A stretch of DNA of 64,000 nt from Taudactylus pleione (lineage: Eukaryota; Chordata; Amphibia; Anura; Myobatrachidae): assembly GCA_031769625.1 (NCBI GenBank), contig JAUIMM010000200.1, positions 53,342,001 through 53,406,000 of the forward strand, written 5' to 3'. Positions 24,078 to 34,764 of the stretch are shown one piece after another. Both the position numbers and the translations under genes were made by a program. The notes beneath the pieces were generated by a model. It saw only the letters and a program-made list of their open reading frames with translations. It had not been told where the DNA came from and did not search any database. How positions within the stretch are numbered: the first letter of the stretch is position 1; the number at the start of each line of letters is the position of its first letter.

Positions 24078-24989
24078 GTCTAATGCAAGTTTCTGTGTCC
24101 TCCCAACACCTGAACCTTAAATACAGAATAAACCTCCCAAAGGGTTGCTATGTGCATCACAGTAATGGAGGCAGTTTATATACTGTATTTAGGAAAGTTC
24201 TGTAACAAGCCACAAAAAAAAAAAAAAAAGACGATAATGAAGCGAAAAACTTTTATTTGCTCACTTAGACTTGCAGTCTTGTTTATGTCTTCAATAAATA
24301 GGCCACAAAAACTTGACTTGATGATTGATATGCTGCTGGTGTTTGGGGGGCAGCGAAGCCAGTGGCTGCGTCCTTAGACGCAGCTTCACTGGCCCCGGCA
24401 GTGCGATTTTCCCGGACCTTTTACCTGAGGGTTACTCAGATGGTTACGCAGTTGATTTGAAGCTGCGTCCTTGGACACAGTAGCAGATCACAGAAACTGG
24501 CAGGAGTCTTTTTACTTGAAAAAGACGCAGCGGCTGTTCTATAGCGTCTATCCCTAAATCAGGCCCACAGCTGAAAACCCTTGAAATTATGTTCCCATAG
24601 ATATTCGTTATTGTAAAATGTCACAACAACAATTATCCTCCATCAGATGAAATGCTATTGGAAAATATTGTACAACTTTATTTAAACCAATGGTATGTGA
24701 CACTTATCTGATACTCTGAGCATATTCACAGATATTAAGCAGTGATTATAGCTGCTCTTTTGCCTCATAATCAGCAGAAAATGCTTGAGTTTAGAATTGT
24801 GATCTTTAGCAGTGAGAAATCACTACTGGGCAAGATTTACTAAGTAGCAACTTTGTAGGCACTTTCAACCTTTCTGTATCCGTAGTGGATCAATGGCTGG
24901 TTTTGGATCAAAATCTGTACTGGCTATGGGGTACACAGCATGGGGTCTCCCCATCATAGTGCCAACCAGCTCTCGGGATTGGGCGCACA
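24078..24989. other. Unassigned sequence with one hairpin fragment
   Basis: No gene recognised. At 24355-24575 CCAGTGGCTGCGTCC pairs loosely with GACGCAGCTTCACTGG, and the segment ends AAATCAGGCCCAC, so it may be a truncated GGGCCTGATT-type element. At 24830-24860 ATTTACTAAGTAGCAACTTT resembles the end of the MITE at 55487. Confidence 0.35.
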
Positions 24990-25225
24990 AAAAGAGTTCC
25001 GATCACTTGGTCGATAGTTACTATGTGAATCGACATTAGAACATAGACACTGTTTAACATGTCGACAGGCGCCATGTTGATATCCCCAGGATGTTTAAAT
25101 ATTCACAATGTTGACATCTGAAATGTCGATATTCTCAGAATGCCGACAGTTAGGCGTTACCGGGAGGTCTTAGGGTTAGGCTGCGGAGTGAGGCTAGGGT
25201 CAGGCTGCAGCATGGGTGGGTTGGT
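24990..25225. repeat. GTCGACA-rich repeat with telomere-like segment
   Basis: Variants of TGTCGACA, TGTTGACAT and GTCGATATT alternate before CTTAGGGTTAGGCTGCG and GCTAGGGTCAGG (25170-25205). It is related in composition to 11020-11362. Ends not resolved. Confidence 0.45.
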
Positions 25226-25370
25226 AAGGGTAAAATATTCACCAAAACACTGCTCCGTCAGACATCACCACCGGAACTGCTGGTTATATGGTAGTTGGGA
25301 CCCAGAAGACAACACTGGAGCCACCGCTAAAGCCATCCATGTAGACATATGATGCCAACATGGTCACTGT

Positions 25371-26940
25371 CACCACAATGGCTTTGAAATGAAACAAACA
25401 AGATGTGATTTAACTGCAGACTTTCAGATTTAATTTGAGGGTAATTACATCTAAATCGGGTGAACGGTCTAGGAATTACAACAGTTTCAATATGTGCCTC
25501 CCACTTTTTAAGGGACCAAAAGTAATGGGACTATCAACTCAAAAGCTATTTTATGGACAGGTGTGGGCTATTCCCTCGTTATTTCATTATCAATTAAGCA
25601 GGTAAAAGGTCTGGAGTTGATTCTAGGTGTGACATTTGCATTTGGAATCAGTTGCTGTCGACTCTCAATATGAGATCCAAAGAGCTGTCACTATCAGTGA
25701 AGCAAGCCATCATTAGGCTGAAAAATCAAAACAAACCGATCAGAGAGATAGCAAAAACATTAGGTGTGGCCAAATCAACTGTTTGGAACATTCTTAAAAA
25801 GAAAGAACGCACCGGAGAGCTCAGCAACACCAAAAGACCCGGAAGACCATGGAAAACAACTGTGGTGGATGACAAAATAATTATTTCTCTGGTGAAGAAA
25901 AACCCCTTCATGACAGTTGGCCAAATCAAGAACACTCTCCAGGAGGTAGATGTATATGTGTCAAAGTCAACAATGAAGAGAAGAGTTCACAAGAGTGAAT
26001 ATAGAGGGTTCACCACAAGATGCAAACCATTGGTGAGCCACAAAAACAGGAAGACCAGATTAGTTTGCCAAACAACATCTAAAAAAGCCATTACAGTTCT
26101 GGAACAACATCCTATGGACAGATGAGACAAAGATCAACTTGTACCAGAGTGATGGGAAGAGAAGGAAAGGAACTGCTCATAATCCAAAACATACCACCTC
26201 ATCAGTGAAGCATGGTGGTGGTAGTGTCATGGCGTGGGCATGTATGGCTGCCAATGGAACTGGTTCCCTTGTATTTATTGATGATGTGACTGCTGACAAA
26301 AGCAGAAGAATGAATTCTGAAGTGTTTCCGGCAATATTATATGCTCATATTCAGTCAAATGCTTCAGAACTCATTGGATGGTGCTTCACAGTGCAGATGG
26401 ACAATGACCCGAAGCATACTGCAAAAGCAACCAAAGAGTTTTTTAAGGCTAAAAAGTGGAATGTTATGCAATGGCCAAGTCAATGCCCTGACCTGAATCC
26501 GATTGAGCATGCATTTCACTTGATGAAGACAAAACTGAAGGGAAAATGCCCCAAGAACAAGCAGGAACTGAAGACATTTGCAGTAGAGGCCTGGCAGAGC
26601 ATCACCAGGGATGAAACCCAGCGTCTGGTGATGTCTATGTTTCAGGCTGTAATTGCCTGCAAAGGATTTGCAACAAAGTATTAAAAAGTGAATGTTAGAT
26701 TTAGGATTGTTTAGTTTGTCCCATTACTTTTGGCCCCTTAAAAAGTGGGAGGCACATATAGAAACCGTTGTAATTCCTACACCGTTCACCTGATTTGGAT
26801 GTAATTACCTTCAAATTAAATCTGAAAGTCTGCAGTTAAATCACATCTTGTTTGTTTCATTTCAAAGCCATTGTGGTGGTGAATAGAGGCCAAAATCTGA
26901 AAATTCTGTCAATGTCCCAATATTTATGGACCTGAATGTA
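25371..26940 (+). mobile_element. Nearly complete Tc1 transposon with long inverted repeats
   Basis: The right terminus ends CCTGAATGTA at 26940. Subterminal inverted repeats of about 170 bp pair 25371-25545 with 26725-26885, including CACCACAATGGCTTTGAAAT and TAAAAAGTGGGAGGCAC. The outermost roughly 60 bp of the left terminus are missing, so it could not be cut out normally. It encloses the transposase remnant 25652-26684. Confidence 0.85.
25652..26684 (+). pseudogene. Tc1 transposase, one frameshift
   Basis: Two open segments, 25652-26125 and 26139-26684, differ by one frame. The first carries paired-like helix-turn-helix DNA-binding motifs (SVKQAIIRLKNQNKPIREIA, VAKSTVWNILKK) and the linker GRPWKTTVVDD. 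The first catalytic aspartate lies in an LWTDETK block that straddles the frameshift (about 26080-26135). The second aspartate is in VQMDNDPKHTAKAT, and the glutamate in CPDLNPIEHAF, so all three DDE residues are still encoded. The end KGFATKY is the normal carboxy terminus. Total length of about 340 codons matches Tc1 transposases. The frameshift and the damaged left end make it non-autonomous now. Confidence 0.9.
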
Positions 26941-27204
26941 TTTTTTACTGCACGCAACAGGTCCCTATTATGCCCAATTTGAATGGCTTCCAGGGCATGC
27001 TGGCAATTGTGACAGCATGCCCTGGTACCTGCAGTGTACCTGTGAAATGCTAGACACATGAATGTATTATTTTATTGAATAAATAGTTCCCTAGATCCAT
27101 GTAGAAATCATGTCCTGGCTTGGCAAAAACCTTTTTCATGTGTGGTAGTGCAGCTAAAGCACAGTTATCTATACAAATAAATATTTCATAGCTTCACGAC
27201 AATG
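26941..27204. other. Short unassigned spacer
   Basis: It contains GGCATGCTGGCAATTGTGAC and an inverted GCATGCC word, resembling 10200-10270. Nothing else recognised. Confidence 0.3.
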
Positions 27205-27350
27205 GGGGGTATTCAATTAGGCTGCGAAAAGCCGTTATCGGCGATAATTTATCGCAGATGATGTCATTTTCGCCTGTTTCACTTATCCCCATATTCAATT
27301 TCAAAGACTTTTCGCAGGTGTGAACAGTCTTTGTTAAAAAACAGGGATAA

Positions 27351-27694
27351 AGCTGCATACACACACAATGATTTAGTTAATGAACGATTTTAGTAAACGA
27401 TTTTCTCCCTTGAAAAAATCAACTAAAATCGTTTACTAAAGTTGTTCATTTACCATGTTCATTTAAATGTAATGAACGATTTTTTAGAACTACAAACGAT
27501 TTTTGCATATTCCCTTACTGAAAATCTTTGAGTTGACAAGTCTGGCTGAACTACAAACTACAAACGTGTACGCACATGAACGAAAATCGTTCATCGTTTG
27601 ACTCAGAAAGTGAACGATTTTTTCAAACGATTATCGTTAAACGATATCGTTTAACAATAATCGTTCAAAAAAATCGTTGTGTGTGTATGCACCT
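27351..27694. mobile_element. 344-bp MITE, GCATACACAC ends, TAA duplication
   Basis: Begins AGCTGCATACACACAC and ends GTGTGTATGCACCT, flanked by TAA at 27348-27350 and 27695-27697. The interior is rich in AACGATTTT and its inverse. The related element at 32373-32655 has the same ends and duplication. Inferred PIF/Harbinger-mobilised MITE. Confidence 0.8.
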
Positions 27695-27697
27695 TAA

Positions 27698-28015
27698 TGG
27701 AGCATACACACGGTCAGATTTGTCACCTTAATGGAGCATACACATGGTCAGATTTATCAGATGAACGATTTGAACGATTTTACCAAAGTTTTAAACGATT
27801 TGAACGATTTTTGACTGCATTAAAATGTATGGAATCGTCCAAGTCTGACTGCAAACACATCAGATGTCAGATATCGTTATCTGACAAACGGGAAAGCGCA
27901 TCGTTCATCGTCCATCGTTCAGGCATGTCAGATATGTCAGATATGAACAACTGAACGATTTTTAAATCGTTATCGTTCAGATCTGAAGGAAAAATCTGAC
28001 CGTGTGTATGCACCA
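27698..28015. mobile_element. Second GCATACACAC MITE with duplicated left end
   Basis: TGGAGCATACACACGGTCAG at 27698 is repeated at 27732 as TGGAGCATACACATGGTCAG. The single right end, CTGACCGTGTGTATGCACCA, is at 28015. Both left ends follow TTAA, while the right flank is TTG, so the duplication is imperfect. It looks like an insertion next to, or a terminal duplication within, the preceding MITE. Confidence 0.65.
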
Positions 28016-28981
28016 TTGGTATTCACCATGTTATACATGGCGAATAAAAATTGCAGAATTGGGATTTAGGGGTGCAGGCTTAAAAAAATAGCCTGCAGCC
28101 CTGGGAGTGTCCCCTAAAAGTAATCTGTTTTAAAAAAAAATAAAAAAAAATTATTCAGGACACCCCAAAAAATGTACTTTCATTTTGGGGTTGAAAAAAA
28201 CAAATATAGGGGAACAAAGTTTTAAACTAGCGAAATGAATTCAGGGGGGGTTCCCATGTATGCGGCAGGTGTTTTCTAGAATGCGGGTGGTAGCGGCAGG
28301 TGCATTTTTTAAGAATTAAAAAATATATTTTAGGGTACCCCAAATTTGATGGGAATAGTTATTTAAAAAAAAAAAAGAAAAAGATAAATGTTCTTCTTCA
28401 CCCCTTCTTCACAGGTGCATTTATGCACGTGCCACACCTATTTGAAAACCCTGACAACCTTCTGCAGGCCAAAACGGGGGTACCCATAGTGATCCCCCAT
28501 GTCAGGACATCTTTAGGGGAGGGTCCCAGGATGATTTCTCGAATATTCCCTGGACTTTTCCATACTCACCTTTCCGCCGAGTCTCGTTTTCGCTGGGTCC
28601 AAATTGAATACTGAGATAAAGCGGGTACGCAATCCAATACTGTATCCCAGAAAAAACAATGACGATGGCGAAAAGTCCAACCTCAGACTTTTCGTCTCAA
28701 ATTGAATACCCCCCCAATATGGTATTATACCAGAAGGATAGAGTCAGCCTAGTAAAATAACTTTTATATGTTTATGACACACAAATATTGTTAATGCCAA
28801 ATTAATTATAATATAGATTCCAATTAAATGAACATGGTACCTGAAGTGGAAATGTTCAGAATTAATTCATATTACTGCCTCCGATCACATTAAAGAAAAT
28901 GTGTCACTGTATATATTTTGTTGTACTTTTATTAGAAAGTTTGTCATTGGACATTGTGTTTGTTATAGACAGAGTAACTTG

Positions 28982-29382
28982 GGGCCTGATTCAGAGCCGC
29001 TCATAAGCGGCCGCTCGTTCGTTCTGAGCGATGTTTGCCCAACTGCGCATGCGTACGGATCGTAGTACGCATGCGCGAACCAGTCAGTGCGGCCGAAAAT
29101 CGTTTGTTCGCTAAATAGCGAATGCCTGCTATTTTGAGTGACAGGAGGAGGCGTATGTGGGTGGTAACAGGGGAAGGTGCTTGAAAACGGGGAGTGGAGA
29201 TCCGAACGCAGGCGTGCTTAAAGGTCAAAACGGGCGTTTTAAGGGTGTGCATAATTAAAACAGCAGCGTCATTGACCACGTCACTGGGTTATTTTATAGT
29301 CAGAACTGCTCGCAAGATTGAATAGCCACCCCTTTTTACTGAACGAGTGAGCGCAAATAACGTCCGGCTCTGAATGAGGTCC
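28982..29382 (-). mobile_element. GGGCCTGATTCAGAGCCG-ended element, short form
   Basis: Ends GGGCCTGATTCAGAGCCG and CGGCTCTGAATGAGGTCC are inverted. On the minus strand it aligns along its length with the roughly 600-bp elements at 38434-39032 and 41654-42253, sharing CATGCGTACTA, AAGCACGCCTGCGTTCGG and CAATGACGCTGCTGTTTTAA. It lacks about 200 bp present in both near their left end, after GGGGTGGCTATTCAA. Confidence 0.75.
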
Positions 29383-29880
29383 ATGGTTCACAATTGTTTG
29401 TGGCATTATATTCGCTATGTTATTTGAGAATATCTTTCTTGCTCACTATCCCTAAACCAGAGTACACAATTACTGTGCAGCTGGATTACTGATACCACAG
29501 TCCCTACACAGTAAGCGAGGTTATAAAAGCAGTATAATGTAGTAGCAGATGAAGCAGGAAGTGATAGAGTATATAAATAAATATTATGAATTTATTTTTT
29601 TGCCCTTTGACAATTTATTGCAGGGAAAATATGTAGAAAACAAATACTGAGAATGCTGTCTAAGGGAAGGAAGGCCAATATGCAATTATTCAGGAAGTGC
29701 AAATAGCCTTATTTATAGAAACTAGAGAAAAAAAAAGTTTTTAGCAGTCAGATTAATACAAGTAAAAGAATGATTGCTATCAGCTTTGCATCGGTCAAAG
29801 CCAGATATACTTCATCAGATTTATAAGCAGACAATCCTTGGATTGTCATATGAAGTGGCATAACACACTACGTCCTTCAT
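29383..29880. other. Unassigned AT-rich sequence
   Basis: Nothing recognised between two MITE groups. Confidence 0.35.
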
Positions 29881-30100
29881 TTAAGGCCCCCATACATCAG
29901 CAATCGATTGTGGCAATCCTGCAATTTGCAATCGATTCTGTATAAATATCTGCAATGTATGGGCTTCACAGATCGCAGATTGCAACCAAAAAGTGATTGG
30001 AATTGGTAAATCAGATTGTCCAACATGTTGGATTTCACAGATGGATTGGGGCTGTAAATTGCTAGTGTATCGGCATGATCAGCAGATTTGCAGACAGTAA

Positions 30101-30957
30101 TACCCCTTTTACACCAACCGAATAACCCGGGTTATTGCCGGGTCGACCCGGGTCGATGCTCTGTGTGAACGGCTCCCAGAAAAATTTCCCGGGTTGATTT
30201 ACCTGGGAATCTTACTCGGGTTGAGAGCAGGGTTGAACACGGGTTGTTCCCGTGTCATGCGGCAGTGTGAACGGGTGCTACCCTGCTTATTTGACCCGGC
30301 TAGCTCTGAAAGATGCTGATTGGAGCTTCTGGGGCACTGGCAGATGATGTAATTTGTCAGTGCCCTGCAGAGAGATGCACATGAAGCCATCGCTTGCCTG
30401 CCTAACCTCCTGCACCACAGCAGCCTGACCAGCAGCCACAAAAGCAGGCAGGCACATAGCCTGCCATAGCCAGAACTGCAGCCTGCACCACAGCCTGACC
30501 AGCATCCACAAACGCAGGCTGATACACAGCCTGCCACAGCCAGAACAGCAACCTGCACCACAGCCTGACCAACAGCCACAAACGCAGGCTGATACACAGC
30601 CAGAACAGCAACCTGTAGCAATGCTGTAATCAGTCCCCACCCCTCTCTTTTGTTGCCTTTTGTGACCATCTTTGTCAGACTTTAAAACAGACCATTTTTA
30701 ATGACTTCTATAGAGAAAAGCAGGGATTACCCGGGTTCAGTGTGAACGGGGCAAACCCGGGAATAACCCGGGTCAAGTTGCAGTGTAAACGGGTCTGAAG
30801 CCGAGTTCGACCCGGGATTGACCAGTGCTCAAATTCCAGGGTCGGACCCAGGATTTTGGTGTAAAAGGGGTATTAATGGGTCTGACCTGGGTCTGACCAG
30901 GGTTGGAACCATGTCCAAAACCCAGGTCGGACCTGGGTTTTTGGTGGAAAAGAGGTA
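30101..30957. mobile_element. Nested CCCGGGTT-rich MITE with a duplicated right end
   Basis: Left end TACCCCTTTTACACC at 30101. Inverted right ends occur twice, GGTGTAAAAGGGGTA ending at 30872 and GGTGGAAAAGAGGTA ending at 30957. The flanks are TAA (30098-30100) and TTA (30958-30960), which the empty sister site indicates was TTA originally. The same family is at 12627-13048. The extra 85 bp between the two right ends is a second version of the terminal segment. Confidence 0.8.
30409..30620. repeat. 70-bp tandem repeat, three copies
   Basis: CCTGCACCACAGCCTGACC begins units at 30409 (with a 3-base insertion), 30482 and 30552. Open frames on the minus strand follow from the repeat and are not considered genes. 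Confidence 0.8.
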
Positions 30958-31187
30958 TTACTAGTAAAATGATGGGCCTTTCAAGATTGGCAGATCTGTG
31001 TTTGCTGCAATCGATCTGCAAATCACTGAAACAGATCTGTAATGTATGGGCGCAGATTGCTAGATTGGGAAATCCTAAAATCGGGCAATAAATCTTCAAA
31101 TTGTTCAATTGTGGTTTTCAGATTGCTGATGTATGGGGGCCTTTAGATTAGGAACTAATCCAGCTAAAGTATGCACATGTTGCATTA

Positions 31188-31586
31188 AGGCCCCCATACA
31201 TCAGCAATCTGAAAACCACAATTGAACAATTTGAAGATTTATTGCCCGATCTTAGGATTTCCCAATCGAGCAATCTGCGCCCATACATTACAGATCTTTT
31301 TCAGTGATTTGCAGATCGATTGCAGAAAACACAGGTCGGACAATCTTGAAAGGCCCATCAATTTACTGGTAACGGTCTGCAAATCTGCTGATCATGGCCA
31401 TACACTAGCAATCTACAGCCCCAATTAATCTGTGAAATCCAACATGTTGAACAATCAGATTTAACAATTCCAATCACTTTTTGGTTGCAATTTGTGATCT
31501 GTGAAGCCCATACATTGCAGATTTTTATACACAATCGATTGCAAATTGCACGATTGCTGCAATCCATCTCTGATGTATGGGGGCCT
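31188..31586. mobile_element. 399-bp AGGCCCCCATACATCAG MITE with TTA duplication
   Basis: Flanked by TTA at 31185-31187 and 31587-31589. It is the reverse complement of the outer element at 29884-31142 without its nested insertion, and lies only 45 bp from it, forming a close inverted pair. Confidence 0.85.
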
Positions 31587-31589
31587 TTA

Positions 31590-32149
31590 GAAATGCAATT
31601 TGCACAGCTGAATTTGTCACTTAATGGCACTCTAATTGCTTAGATTCACCTGCTCAGCATTAATAAATTAAAATGATTTTCATATGTCAATGTGAAAAAA
31701 TAAGGTGACACAGGTTTGATATGTATCAAATCTTGTCTACCACCTAGTAAAAGATGGAAGTGCAGGTGCTCCCCATCATATATATGTAGCTGTTTTTCAG
31801 TGGGCTCTGGCGCTTCTGTAAAACAGAACTAAAAAATCAACTAATGGCCCCCATACATTAGCAACGTATTGTCGCACTTCCTCGATCCCCAGACGACTAG
31901 GTCGTGGCATGTTAGATTTCCCTGAAAGATCACAGACTACTGTCCATTCCCTACCACATTTTTTAATTAAGAGAGTTGTTTTATAAAAATAAAGTGGGCT
32001 CACAGTGGAGTAAAAAATTATAAAATATTGGTGTCAATTTTAAATAAATTTTGGTTTAAAACTTTTATAAAGTGCAAGACACCCATGGCATATTTTGATT
32101 CAATTACATATTTAAATACATTTTAAAAATATGTTTTCATTTTAATTGA
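31590..32149. other. Unassigned sequence with a MITE fragment
   Basis: GGCCCCCATACATTAGCAA at about 31847 matches the left end of the AGGCCCCC family, but no matching right end was seen. The rest is AT-rich. Confidence 0.35.
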
Positions 32150-32372
32150 ATTAGAGCCCCTCCAGCGTCAATTTCTGATCTGTTTTTGTGGAGAAAGAAA
32201 AAATTGCCAGTTAAGTGGTAAAGGAGGATCAATTCCAAAAATGCCTGATATCAGCAACATATCAACTTTGAATTAATACAATGTCTAAAGAAAAAAGATA
32301 TCTACTGTATGACCTGAATAAGAAAGAACAAAATCTTGAGATAAAAAAAGGCACCCAGAAAGTTATTCTTAA

Positions 32373-32655
32373 AGGTGCATACACACGTAACGGCTTTTTT
32401 AACGATTTAACTATAACGACGTCGTTATCATTCAATCATTGAAAAAATCGTTCAGTTTCTTAGTTATAACAATGAACGATTACTGTTCATGCGCGTTCCC
32501 GTTTGTAGTTCATTCTGACTGACCAACTGAACGATTTTCATTAACGGAAGTTACAAAAATCTTTTGTAGTTCAAAAAATCGTTTATTACACTTTAAAAAA
32601 TCTGACAGATAATCGTTCATAAAATCATTCATAAAATCGTTGTGTGTGTATGCAG
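32373..32655. mobile_element. 283-bp GCATACACAC MITE with TAA duplication
   Basis: Starts AGGTGCATACACACG and ends TGTGTGTATGCAGCT, flanked by TAA at 32370-32372 and 32656-32658. Same family as 27351-27694. Confidence 0.85.
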
Positions 32656-32702
32656 CTTAAGAGCTCAAAATTAACTAGTCCCCTCTCACTTCAACAATAT
32701 AA

Positions 32703-33055
32703 GGGCAAGTACTGCTGATGTGATCGTGCACGCAGTTCTGCTGCGAAAGTATGCTAATAATTGCAATCGCAAAGAGCTCGCACGGATGACATGCAGATGC
32801 CCACTTCCCCTTTCGCACATCTGTAATACCTGCAATCCAGCCAAAGCATCAGTAACATCGAAGTACATCGGAGCCTCTCGCACCATTAGGGCAGGTCTGA
32901 CCCTACCACTAAATTACTATCTTTCCTGCACGTAGTGAGAGCTCAAGCTGCGTATACCATCGCAGTGGCTAATTTATGCACACCCCTGCAACGGCATTCA
33001 ACAATCGCCCGTCTGCGTACGCTTTAGCAGTTGCGATCCTTGCTGAATCAGGCCC
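32703..33055. mobile_element. GGGC...GGCCC element with TAA duplication
   Basis: The right end TGAATCAGGCCC matches the GGGCCTGATTCAG family; the left GGGCAAGTACTGC is diverged. TAA flanks at 32700-32702 and 33056-33058. It shares the phrase GCAGTGGCTAATTTATG with 2622-2655. Confidence 0.6.
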
Positions 33056-33500
33056 TAAGTTCCTCAAACTCCGAGATCACATTGGGAGGAGAACACTCCT
33101 CCATATCTAGTGCACTTGTCCCAAATTTAGGATGCTTTGGAAAAACTGTTCACAAAAGAATTACAAGTATCACAGGCATCATGGTCCCACCTCTTCTTTA
33201 CTACTTCGCCCATTGCCTGAAACCCTGAAAAATCGTACAACCTTCATAAAACATATTCTAAATGCTGCTAAATATTTAATAGCTGCATTTTGGAAGAAAC
33301 TAAACAAACCCCTCCTGTACTAAAGTAATAGCAAATATTTGGCAGACTTATCACATGGAAACAATTACTAGTATTTTCCAAGACTCATACAAAAGATTTA
33401 AAGATACCTGGTCTGCGTGGACTACTTATTTTGAGCCCACACCCTAAAGACAAATAATATGACTTTATCACTGAAACTGTAAATTATCCAACTGGGCAAT

Positions 33501-33750
33501 AAAACTACAGTATAACAATTATGAATACTGAAACCTTCTTTGGTGAAAATTACAGTTCTGTACAAACATGTCATATTTCTACCCATTTTATCCACACCAC
33601 ATATAAAATTATAAAAAAAAAAATCAAGAAAAAAAAAACCAAGGTGATTAAAAATATATTAGCAGTCAATTTCAATCTGTACCTGAAATTCTGCGGGATT
33701 TAAGAAGTGGAGATGTTGCACATACAACCAATCAGATTCTAGCTATTACA
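33501..33750. other. Short unassigned AT-rich spacer
   Basis: Nothing recognised; A-rich runs near 33610-33650. Confidence 0.3.
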
Positions 33751-34022
33751 GTGCAGCCAAATAGAGGAACAGATGGGTGTGAGCCCCCAAGGCAGGACCG
33801 GGTGCTCAATTCGTGTCTGTGGTTATAGCAGAGTTCAAAAGACAGCGGGAGTAGTAGCAGCCGGGTTCTTCGGTGTGAATGGAAGTCAGATGGTGAAGAA
33901 GCCCTTAACGCATTTCGTCATGCTCACGCTACTTTTGAACTCTGCTATAACCACAGACACGAGCGGAGCACCAGGTCCTGCCTTGGGGGCTCACACCCAT
34001 CTGTTCCTCTATTAGGCTGCAC
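33751..34022. repeat. Foldback repeat with arms of about 90 bp
   Basis: The left arm starts GTGCAGCCAAATAGAGGAAC and the right arm ends GTTCCTCTATTAGGCTGCAC. Pairing runs through CCCCCAAGGCAGGACC and TATAGCAGAGTTCAAAAG with few mismatches. The loop of about 90 bp holds AACGCATTTCGTCATGC, a diverged inverse of the GAAACGCGTC motif seen at 40989. Possibly part of a larger element extending to about 34320. Confidence 0.75.
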
Positions 34023-34764
34023 ATCCATTCACTCTGGACATTCACTGCACTCATATACAGCTGCTAGTACAGTCCCATCCCCGCACAGCTCCGAGGATGC
34101 TCGGACGGATCTGCTGTCCACCTGTGCACGAACTCTGGATGTCCCTTGACCATACACGCTATTCACACAGCGTCGATCTACCTGGTCACAGTGAATATCG
34201 GGAACTAACTGCCACTACCGTGAGTCCGGGACTTGTCTACTTAACTGTGAGTGCCTATATACAAGCCGATGCCATTAAATAGCGGGACTGTCCAGTGTGC
34301 CAACCGAGTATTTTACCCTATATAGGGAATACATTTAAATCTCAAACAGACCTTGTTTTTTTAAAGGAGGTATATGATTCGTCTGAACAAAGCAACTGTT
34401 ATTTTTTTAGCTACTAGCTGATTTTTTTTCAAAAGAAGATACATTGTCATCTAACCAGGGTTACACCTTGAAATATTCTGGTTTATAGACTCAAATCTTT
34501 TTTTGTGTCATGACACTTTGTTTCACATATGCCATTTAAGGGTTCTACCTTTGTAGATTTCTATATCTCTATATTTGATTTTATTTCTCTGCTTTTATAT
34601 TAATGTGTTTTTTATCGGAGCTATCAGTACACCTTGATATTCTATGTGGAATCATTTATTAAACAGTGACTAATTAATTCCTAGCAGCGCAAGTCTTACA
34701 TGTCTTTTCTGGTTTATCTTTACATGGAACCCTCACAGTAGGTTCCTCTTGGGCTTGCAGCCCT
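34023..34764. other. Unassigned sequence
   Basis: No gene recognised. It may continue the element containing the foldback repeat. Confidence 0.3.

Larger units (their letters stand above)
27205..28706. mobile_element. 1.5-kb element with GGGGGGTATTCAATT ends, host to nested MITEs
   Basis: GGGGGGTATTCAATT at 27205 and AATTGAATACCCCCC at about 28706 are inverted. Subterminal words such as GACTTTTCGC (left) and GACTTTTCGTC (right) also pair. CAAT on both sides may be the target duplication. The interior is disrupted by MITEs at 27351-27694 and 27698-28015. No coding domain was seen, and superfamily is unassigned. Confidence 0.6.
29884..31142. mobile_element. AGGCCCCCATACATCAG element carrying a nested insertion
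   Basis: Flanked by TTA at 29881-29883 and 31143-31145. Without the inner element (30101-30957, 857 bp) and its 3-bp duplication, the length is 399 bp, identical to the inverted sister at 31188-31586, which shows the empty site. A longer relative of the 194-bp palindromic MITE. Confidence 0.85.
32150..33500 (+). mobile_element. Old L1-like LINE 3' fragment broken by two MITEs
   Basis: In several frames the pieces 32160-32369, 32659-32699 and 33059-33420 read like the carboxy-terminal half of an L1-type ORF2. Recognisable parts are a KGGSIPKMPDISN-like segment near 32220-32270 and LPETLKNRTTFIKHILNAAK followed by YLIAAFWKK near 33205-33300, a block typical of L1 carboxy termini. Stops and shifts are frequent. 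MITEs at 32373-32655 and 32703-33055 inserted later. Assignment rests on weak similarity. Confidence 0.55.

Noticed and set aside
30199..30669. 156-codon minus-strand open frame with repeated AVLAV and QPAF phrases
   Set aside because: It translates a 70-bp tandem repeat inside a MITE.
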